Assembly (NCBI GenBank): GCA_002317385.1
Contig: DCJH01000002.1
Coordinates: 118,788 to 129,709 of the forward strand
DNA: 10,922 bases
Direction: 5' to 3'
Origin: Prevotella sp. UBA1705
GTDB taxonomy: Bacteria > Bacteroidota > Bacteroidia > Bacteroidales > Bacteroidaceae
The notes beneath the pieces were generated by a model. That model ran no database searches and was not told the DNA's origin. It was given only the letters and a program-made list of their open reading frames with translations. The first letter of the stretch is position 1. Every line of letters starts with the position of its first letter. Positions 6,698 through 10,922 of the stretch are shown in pieces. Position numbers and translations under genes: made by a program.

Positions 6698-6705
6698 TAC
6701 CTTTG
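6698..6705 (+). promoter_or_regulatory. Promoter -7 box of guaD
   Basis: TACCTTTG is a perfect TAnnTTTG. The start would be near 6712, giving a leader of about 90 bases that holds a small hairpin (GTCAGC at 6721-6726 with GCTGAC at 6735-6740). CCTCGG lies 19 bases upstream. Confidence 0.7.
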
Positions 6706-6802
6706 CAAATTGGTTCCTTGGTCAGCCTTTGGGCGCTGACGGCAACGTCACAAGGCACCCCCGGCCACGGATACCCTGAGAAACAACACAAACAATAATA
6801 TA

Positions 6803-7270
6803 ATGACAAAAGAAGAATTGATGCGCAGGGCTATTGCTCTGAGTGAAAACAGCGTGAGAACTGGTGGCGGACCCTTCGGCGCCGTCATCGCCAAGGACGG
6901 CGCAATCATTGCCGAAGCCTCCAACAGTGTGACCATTGACCACGACCCCACGGCCCATGCCGAGGTGAACGCGATACGTGCGGCCTGCGCGCGTCTGCGC
7001 TCGTTCGACCTCACGGGCTGCGACATCTACTGCTCGTGCGAGCCTTGTCCGATGTGCCTCGGCGCCATCTACTGGGCTCATCTCGACACCATCTACTATG
7101 CCAACGACCGCAAGGCCGCTGCCGGCATCGGCTTCGACGACGACTTTATCTATCAGGAGATAGACCGTCCGCTGGCTGAGCGCCACCGCCCCATCCGCGT
7201 ATTGCTGCCCGAAGAAGCCAAGAAAGCGTTTGAGATGTGGATGAATTCGACAAGTAAGACGGAGTATTAA
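6803..7270 (+). CDS. guaD: Guanine deaminase (cytidine-deaminase fold)
   Basis: The protein has 155 residues. It is predicted to convert guanine to xanthine and ammonia, a step in purine salvage and breakdown, in the cytoplasm. The zinc site of the cytidine-deaminase superfamily is complete: HAE with His52 and Glu54, and PCPMC with Cys82 and Cys85. Several stretches match the small bacterial guanine deaminase (Bacillus GuaD) rather than the tRNA deaminase TadA: GGPFGAVIAKDG (22-33), DPTAHAEVNAIR (48-59), CLGAIYWA (85-92), GFDDDFIYQEIDRP (110-123), and a C-terminal tail ending in Glu-Tyr. In the Bacillus enzyme that tail is swapped between subunits and its terminal Tyr closes the active site. 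It stands alone on the + strand, divergent from the ogt operon, with A-rich sequence instead of a clear Shine-Dalgarno. A 33-bp palindromic repeat begins 24 bases after the stop. Confidence 0.88.
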   Translation: MTKEELMRRAIALSENSVRTGGGPFGAVIAKDGAIIAEASNSVTIDHDPTAHAEVNAIRAACARLRSFDLTGCDIYCSCEPCPMCLGAIYWAHLDTIYYANDRKAAAGIGFDDDFIYQEIDRPLAERHRPIRVLLPEEAKKAFEMWMNSTSKTEY

Positions 7271-7294
7271 TAGCCTGTCAACCAACCACTCCGG

Positions 7295-7327
7295 CCTCTC
7301 CCCCGGCCCCTCCCCCGAAGGGAGGGG
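7295..7327. repeat. 33-bp GC-rich palindromic repeat, copy 1
   Basis: The sequence starts CCTCTCCCCCGG and ends in a hairpin, CCCCTCCC (7307-7314) with GGGAGGGG (7320-7327) around loop CCGAA. It matches the reverse complement of 7950-7982 in 29 of 33 positions. It lies directly after guaD. Confidence 0.75.
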
Positions 7328-7379
7328 AGTAAAATGCTGGATAAACAACAAGGGGAGGAAGAAAGTTATCGTATAGGTG

Positions 7380-7414
7380 CGGCGGACTACTCATTGTGGA
7401 TGAGTGGTCCGCCG
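7380..7414 (+). terminator. Hairpin between convergent guaD and the DUF559 gene
   Basis: Arms of 15 bases (7380-7394 and 7400-7414, CGGCGGACTACTCAT with ATGAGTGGTCCGCCG) pair with one wobble around loop TGTGG. The + strand goes on with TATTGTTTG, a fair U-rich tail, so it probably ends guaD transcripts. It may also serve the gene converging from the - strand. Confidence 0.7.
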
Positions 7415-7452
7415 TATTGTTTGGGGGAGATATTCGGTTGTTGTGAGAGCAA

Positions 7453-7851
7453 CTATTCTCCTGATTCTATGATGAAATCATAGATTTTTTGGGTGACGAG
7501 GGGTAGTTGGAATTCCACCTCCTCATTGGTAAAGCGCATGACAGTGTATCCCATGTTGTTCAGGACACGGGTGCGCGACTCGTCGTCCATCATCTGCTCG
7601 GACTCCTGATGATACCCGCCGTCGACCTCAATCACCAGCATTCCTTCCATGCAAACGAAGTCGACGATGAAGTCGGAGATAGGATGCTGGCGACGAAAAT
7701 GGAGCTTATAGGGATTCCTTCGCAGTTCATCCCACAGCAACGACTCCGCCAAGGTCATCTCTCTGCGCAGCCTTCGCGCATTCTCACTGAGCATATCATA
7801 CCTGTCTGGTGCCGCCGTCTGATAAAAAGGCCTACGCTTTTTCTCCTCCAT
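7453..7851 (-). CDS. DUF559 (Vsr-like) predicted endonuclease-domain protein
   Basis: The protein has 132 residues and covers the DUF559 domain almost completely. The family pattern is clear: ARRLRREMTLAESLLWDELR (25-44), FRRQHPISDFIVDFVC (52-67), VIEVDGGYH (73-81) with Glu75 and Asp77, a later D..SRTRVLNNMGYTVMRFTNEEV (90-111). The fold belongs to the Vsr/PD-(D/E)XK nuclease group, and Asp64, Glu75, Asp77 and His81 are the likely metal-site residues. The true substrate of these small proteins is not established; a role in DNA nicking or repair is inference from the fold. A perfect -7 box (TACTTTTG) gives a leader of about 40 bases. The gene stands alone and is bracketed by inverted copies of a 33-bp repeat (7295-7327 and 7950-7982). 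Confidence 0.85.
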   Translation of the reverse strand: MEEKKRRPFYQTAAPDRYDMLSENARRLRREMTLAESLLWDELRRNPYKLHFRRQHPISDFIVDFVCMEGMLVIEVDGGYHQESEQMMDDESRTRVLNNMGYTVMRFTNEEVEFQLPLVTQKIYDFIIESGE

Positions 7852-7896
7852 CTTATTGTTATTAATACTACATTAGAACGAAAACTACTCTCAATT

Positions 7897-7904
7897 CAAA
7901 AGTA
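7897..7904 (-). promoter_or_regulatory. Promoter -7 box of the DUF559 gene
   Basis: On the - strand this reads TACTTTTG, a perfect TAnnTTTG, about 45 bases before the ATG. No clear -33 box. Confidence 0.6.
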
Positions 7905-7949
7905 ATCCACGCTCAAGAACACCCAGCCCCATCCCCCAAGCTAATCATT

Positions 7950-7982
7950 CCCCTCCCTCCGGGGGAGGGGTTAGGGGAGAGG
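7950..7982. repeat. 33-bp GC-rich palindromic repeat, copy 2 (inverted)
   Basis: Reverse complement of copy 1 with 29 of 33 positions identical; it also contains the CCCCTCCC/GGGAGGGG palindrome. Its last part encodes the final residues Pro-Leu-Pro and the TAA stop of the hydrolase gene on the - strand. Confidence 0.75.
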
Positions 7983-8990
7983 CTTTAGCCTTTCGAAGAA
8001 CACAATGACCTCCTCCCACGTCTTAAACTCATCTGAGCCGAGCTCTATCGCGGTGCCCATGAAGTCGGCATCGGGCTGCATATCGATGAAATAGTCGCCA
8101 TAGAGCAGCGCCTTCTGGTTGGTATAGACCACATGGTCGTGGGCAGGCGTGGAGAGATACTGCTCTATCCAGCGGGCGTCGGCATCGAGGGCGGTATGGT
8201 CGGTGGTGGGGGCGGGCATCACAAGATATACCTGATAGGTCTCGATGAGCATCTGGAAGGCCTTGGCCAGCGACGACTTCGGCTTGCCATAGCCATCGCG
8301 GAGCGTCGAGGCATCGATGTAGATAATCTGCCGTTCACGCCCCTCCTGCCGGTCGTCTATCCATCTAACGACCGGCACCACGCCGTTCATGAACGACCGG
8401 TCGTCCATGCGGTGCTCGCCGTGGAAGTGGGCTGCCTGCGGATAGTGGCTGCGATAGAGGTCGAAGGTGTGCACCACCGGGTCTTCATCGCCAAACAATC
8501 CCCACACCCTGCGCTGCTCCTCGGCCTTCTGCGCGGGCTCCATGGCCTCCAGACCGGCGAAGCATCGCTCCGTCATCTCGCGATATTCCTTCACCAAAGC
8601 CTTGGTCACGATGAAGTCGGTCTCACCGTCTTGTCGTGGGTTCTGCCACGTCTGGTTGCCCGTCATGCCATGATCTTTCATGGTCTGTCCCATCTCAAAC
8701 GCCGGGTTCACGCAGATGCGGTCCACGCCATAGAGCATCTCGGTGTACATGCCTCCCATCGACGTGCCGATGATGAGGTCGGGCTTCACCTCCGCCACCT
8801 TATCGCGGAGGAAGGCAAAACCTTCTTCCGGGTGGAGCGGAATGTCGAAAGCCAGCACCCGTGCGTTGGGGAAGGTCTGCTGAATGAGCTTTACCGTGCC
8901 CGACGAGGCCGCCGAACCGAAGCCATGATTATACATGATGGTCTTCCCGCGCATGATTTCCGGGAACTGCTTGATATAGGGATTCTCCAT
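7971..8990 (-). CDS. YqiA/UPF0227-type alpha/beta hydrolase fused to a degenerate NT5C-like HAD domain
   Basis: The protein has 339 residues in two parts. Residues 15 to about 212 resemble the small esterases YqiA/YcfP: NHGFGSAASSG (21-31), the nucleophile elbow GTSMGG with Ser77, GLFGDEDPVV with Asp168 or Asp170, and HGEHRM with His193, a full Ser-Asp-His triad. Residues 220-333 resemble 5'(3')-deoxyribonucleotidases of the NT5C type: IIYIDAST (222-229), VYLVMPAP, WIEQYL, NQKALLYGDYFID (291-303), IELGSDEFKTWEEVI (315-329). HAD enzymes need Asp-x-Asp in the first motif; here it is Asp226-Ala-Ser, so the second Asp (the general acid/base) is missing and phosphatase activity is doubtful. The first part is probably an active esterase of unknown substrate; the second may bind a ligand or only stabilise the protein. 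It has a perfect -7 box and a short leader, and its stop codon comes from a 33-bp repeat. Confidence 0.82.
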   Translation of the reverse strand: MENPYIKQFPEIMRGKTIMYNHGFGSAASSGTVKLIQQTFPNARVLAFDIPLHPEEGFAFLRDKVAEVKPDLIIGTSMGGMYTEMLYGVDRICVNPAFEMGQTMKDHGMTGNQTWQNPRQDGETDFIVTKALVKEYREMTERCFAGLEAMEPAQKAEEQRRVWGLFGDEDPVVHTFDLYRSHYPQAAHFHGEHRMDDRSFMNGVVPVVRWIDDRQEGRERQIIYIDASTLRDGYGKPKSSLAKAFQMLIETYQVYLVMPAPTTDHTALDADARWIEQYLSTPAHDHVVYTNQKALLYGDYFIDMQPDADFMGTAIELGSDEFKTWEEVIVFFERLKPLP

Positions 8991-9015
8991 TTTCCAATAT
9001 GATTTGTTGATGGTG

Positions 9016-9023
9016 CAAAGGTA
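9016..9023 (-). promoter_or_regulatory. Promoter -7 box of the hydrolase/HAD gene
   Basis: On the - strand this reads TACCTTTG, a perfect TAnnTTTG, 25 bases before the ATG; the leader would be under 20 bases. No clear -33 box. Confidence 0.65.
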
Positions 9024-9095
9024 CGGTTTTTCCGCGCAAGGTGGGCCATGAGGAGGCGAAGAAATTGGGGAGGGAGGGCCGGAAGGCCGGGCTGA

Positions 9096-9140
9096 GTCAG
9101 ACAGGTCGGACCAGTCAGACCAGTCGGACTGGTCGGAGAA
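9096..9140. repeat. 9-bp tandem repeat, five units
   Basis: The units are GTCAGACAG, GTCGGACCA, GTCAGACCA, GTCGGACTG and GTCGGAGAA, exactly 9 bases each; consensus GTCRGACCA. Several junctions are short palindromes (GGTCGGACC, CCAGTCGGACTGG). It is outside any gene. Confidence 0.85.
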
Positions 9141-9172
9141 CAGTCAATTAAATTCAAAAAAATCGAGCATTT
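9139..9172. repeat. Direct repeat flanking the 22-bp array, left copy
   Basis: AACAGTCAATTAAA followed, after a 7-base insert, by AAATCGAGCATTT. The right copy at 9399-9424 reads AACAGTCGATTAAA then AAATCGCTCATTT. The two first halves match in 13 of 14 positions and the second halves in 11 of 13. Confidence 0.6.
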
Positions 9173-9231
9173 CATTTTTCTCATTCTGGAAAATCCATGG
9201 GCTCAAAATCCGACAAAATAGCCCTTCCGCC

Positions 9232-9386
9232 GACAAAACCTCGACTTGTTTCCATCATCTCGGCCTCATCGTCTCGCGATTACTACCTTTTCGCCCCATG
9301 AAAACGGCCTTATCGTCGTGCGAAAACATAGCTTTCGGAGCGCGAAAACGGCCTTATCGCCCGCCCGAAAAGCACGCCTATTTTGT
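9232..9386. repeat. Degenerate 22-bp tandem array with alternating unit types, right copy
   Basis: Units start every 22 bases at 9232, 9254, 9276, 9298, 9320, 9342 and about 9364. Two types alternate: type A (9320: GCGAAAACATAGCTTTCGG) and type B (9298 and 9342, sharing the exact 16-mer GAAAACGGCCTTATCG; 9254 is a B unit with about 15 of 22 matches). The real period is therefore 44 bases. Type A is an imperfect palindrome (CGAAA...TTTCG). Units are contiguous, with no spacers. A related array lies at 739-848. Confidence 0.75.
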
Positions 9387-9398
9387 AAATGTCTGTCT

Positions 9399-9424
9399 AA
9401 CAGTCGATTAAAAATCGCTCATTT
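9399..9424. repeat. Direct repeat flanking the 22-bp array, right copy
   Basis: Partner of 9139-9172, 260 bases downstream in the same orientation; it lacks the 7-base insert of the left copy. Confidence 0.6.
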
Positions 9425-9570
9425 TTCGCGTATTTCGCACCGGATTTTTCCTCGTGAAGAATATCGCAAGGATTCGAAGCCGTTGTTCAAGATCTTTCAT
9501 CAGTTATTTCTCGTTTCAGCAGCAGCCTGACACGCCCATTCCGCTTCGGCTTCATCCCATCGAAAACATC

Positions 9571-9608
9571 AACACCCCAAGTAGCCATCAACGGCCTCTC
9601 GGGGTGTT
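9571..9608 (-). terminator. Hairpin downstream of gltD, probable terminator
   Basis: AACACCCC (9571-9578) pairs with GGGGTGTT (9601-9608); an inner 4-bp stem (GGCC with GGCT, one wobble) can form inside. On the - strand it is followed by GATGTTTTCG, a short U-rich run. It lies about 65 bases after the gltD stop. Confidence 0.6.
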
Positions 9609-9673
9609 TAGCGCATCATGCCACGGCATCAATAAACGCCAAGGATGATACGCAGCGAACTGTTTCGAAAGAT

Positions 9674-10922
9674 TTATTTAGTCAGAAAGTGATCTACTTC
9701 GGCGGCGGTCTTACGGCCGTCGGCCAGCGCGCGCACCACAAGCGATGCTCCGCGCTCGGCGTCTCCGGTGACGAAGACATTGGCGGGAAGCTCCGGATGC
9801 TGTGGCTTGAGGAATCCCATGGCCAGCAACACCAGCTCGGCCTTGATCACTTCGGGCTTGCCCGCCTCCACCATGATGGGGCGGCCGCCCTCGGGATTGG
9901 GCTTCCAGTCGATGGGCTGCACACGCACTCCGGTGAGCTTGCCGTTCTTGCCGATAAACTCCAGTGTATTCATGTTCCACCGGCGGGTGCATCCTTCCTC
10001 ATGGCTCGAGGTGGTCTTGAGCGTGCGTGGCCAGTTGGGCCAGGGGCTGTTGGGGTCTTCGGGCCCCTCCACGGGCTTGGGCATAATCTCTATCTGGGTC
10101 ACGCTCTTGCAGCCCTGACGGTGAGACGTACCGATGCAGTCGCTGCCGGTGTCGCCTCCGCCGATAACCAACACGTCCTTTCCCTTGGCATTCACGAGGT
10201 CGTCTTTGCCAAACTCCTGTCCGGCGAGCACGCGATTCTGCTGCGCCAGCATCTCTAAGGCGAAGTGAACGCCCTTGAGTTCACGGCCGGGCGCCTGGAG
10301 GTCGCGGGCCGTCGGCGTGCCGGTGGCGATGACCACAGCGTCGAATTGCTCGGCCAGCTGGTCCACGTAGGCCTGCTCCTTGGCGTTGGAGAAGTCGCCG
10401 TCGAGCTGCGCCTGGGCATCGGCAGAGCTGTAGCCCACCTTCACGCCATACTTGAAGATGATGCCTTCTTCCCGCAACACGTCCATGCGGCGGTCTATCA
10501 CGGCCTTGTTCAACTTGAAGTTGGGGATGCCGTAGCGGAGCAGTCCGCCGGCGTCCTCACGCGCTTCGAGCACCGTCACCTCGTATCCTCGCTGGTTGAG
10601 TTGGGTGGCCACGCTGAGCCCTGCGGGCCCGGCGCCAATCACAGCCACACGTTTTCCGTTGCGCTCGGGGTGGCGCGGACGGATGAAATTCTCGGTGAAC
10701 GCATGCTCGGCAATGGCGCATTCGTCCTCGCGGATGGTGGTGGGCTCGTGGTTCATGAGGTTGAGCACGCAGGCTTTCTCGCAGAGCGCCGGACAGATGC
10801 GGCCGGTGAACTCGGGAAAATCGTTGGTCTCGGTCATGAGTTGATAGGCCAGTTCCCAGTCGCCCTTGTAGATGGCGTCGTTCCATTCGGGTGGGCGGTT
10901 GCCCAGCGGACATGCCCAGTGG
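9674..10922 (-). CDS. gltD: Glutamate synthase (NADPH) small subunit, 5' end missing
   Basis: The reading frame stays open to the right window edge; 415 residues are visible, so roughly the first 40-70 are missing for a family of about 450-490. GltD takes electrons from NADPH through FAD and Fe-S clusters to the large subunit GltB, which makes glutamate from 2-oxoglutarate and glutamine. Visible cysteines of the N-terminal Fe-S region are in HWACPLGNRPPEWN (visible 1-14) and GRICPALCEKAC (40-51). The FAD site is VIGAGPAG (94-101), with acidic VLEA ending that beta-alpha-beta unit. The second dinucleotide site is VLVIGGGDTGSD, followed by the family block PWPNWPRTLKTTSSHEEG. The end, GDAERGASLVVRALADGRKTA, is also typical. 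The Met at 10837 is internal and not the start. Other members of this flavoprotein family (for example subunits of NADP-dependent ferredoxin oxidoreductases) are less likely, since the FPEFTGRICPALCE block fits GltD best. gltB would be expected upstream, beyond 10922. Confidence 0.92.
   Translation of the reverse strand, partial: HWACPLGNRPPEWNDAIYKGDWELAYQLMTETNDFPEFTGRICPALCEKACVLNLMNHEPTTIREDECAIAEHAFTENFIRPRHPERNGKRVAVIGAGPAGLSVATQLNQRGYEVTVLEAREDAGGLLRYGIPNFKLNKAVIDRRMDVLREEGIIFKYGVKVGYSSADAQAQLDGDFSNAKEQAYVDQLAEQFDAVVIATGTPTARDLQAPGRELKGVHFALEMLAQQNRVLAGQEFGKDDLVNAKGKDVLVIGGGDTGSDCIGTSHRQGCKSVTQIEIMPKPVEGPEDPNSPWPNWPRTLKTTSSHEEGCTRRWNMNTLEFIGKNGKLTGVRVQPIDWKPNPEGGRPIMVEAGKPEVIKAELVLLAMGFLKPQHPELPANVFVTGDAERGASLVVRALADGRKTAAEVDHFLTK

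Larger units (their letters stand above)
9024..9570. other. Gene-free, repeat-rich stretch between the hydrolase gene and gltD
   Basis: Frames here carry no recognisable protein. In order it holds a G-rich patch (about 9065-9090), a 9-bp tandem repeat (9096-9140), a pair of direct repeats (9139-9172 and 9399-9424) that bracket a 22-bp array (9232-9386), and unremarkable sequence up to the gltD terminator. Confidence 0.7.

Noticed and set aside
6803..7270. Annotation as TadA tRNA adenosine deaminase
   Set aside because: The zinc motifs are shared, but the GFDDDFIYQEID block, the CLGAIYWA form and the C-terminal Glu-Tyr fit guanine deaminase.
6722..7351. 209-codon open frame on the - strand
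   Set aside because: Antisense to guaD and running into the palindromic repeat; no domain features.
7295..7982. Insertion sequence with terminal inverted repeats
   Set aside because: No transposase is present, each repeat is itself a palindrome, and no target-site duplication could be seen.
8133..9002. 289-codon open frame on the + strand
   Set aside because: Antisense to the hydrolase/HAD gene, with His/Val/Leu-rich composition typical of a shadow frame.
9232..9386. CRISPR array
   Set aside because: Units are contiguous and degenerate, with no unique spacers of constant length and no cas genes nearby.

Overview
The window looks like chromosomal DNA from a Bacteroidales bacterium, most likely of the Prevotella/Segatella group. 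The evidence is the recurring promoter -7 box TAnnTTTG (six perfect copies, each upstream of a gene start), two small outer-membrane beta-barrel proteins with type I signal peptides giving Gln at +1, a PorT-like barrel family, and long intergenic stretches of degenerate short repeats. The genus is inference from these traits.

Layout, left to right. Positions 2-520 hold the 3' end of asnB (glutamine-hydrolysing asparagine synthetase, + strand). Positions 521-1212 are gene-free and contain a purine-rich repeat, a 22-bp-register repeat array with a 21-bp-stem hairpin, a polypurine tract and a terminator. Two outer-membrane barrel genes follow on the - strand (1213-1782 and 1949-2503), each with its own promoter. 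Positions 2634-6607 carry a - strand operon: an O6-alkylguanine-DNA alkyltransferase, then an overlapping-signal, translationally coupled 1150-residue Dna2-like nuclease-helicase. Divergent from it is guaD (guanine deaminase, 6803-7270, +). Next on the - strand are a DUF559 (Vsr-like) predicted endonuclease (7453-7851) and a YqiA/UPF0227-type alpha/beta hydrolase fused to a degenerate NT5C-like HAD domain (7971-8990). Positions 8991-9673 are gene-free and packed with short tandem repeats. The window ends in gltD (glutamate synthase small subunit, - strand, 5' end cut off).

How the parts relate. asnB and gltD are both nitrogen-assimilation genes; they point toward each other from the two ends of the window, with repair, purine and envelope genes between. 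The alkyltransferase plus nuclease-helicase operon looks like a DNA-repair pair. Its promoter and that of guaD diverge and share a CCTCGG hexamer placed almost symmetrically at the -33 position, which suggests common control. The DUF559 gene is bracketed by inverted copies of a 33-bp GC-rich palindromic repeat, and one copy supplies the stop codon of the hydrolase gene.

The best candidates for something undescribed are the bacterial Dna2-like protein that appears to lack the usual iron-sulfur cysteines, the hydrolase/pseudo-HAD fusion, the alternating 22-bp (44-bp higher-order) arrays at both ends of the window, and the symmetric CCTCGG divergent promoter. No tRNA, rRNA, CRISPR array, transposase or phage gene was seen.
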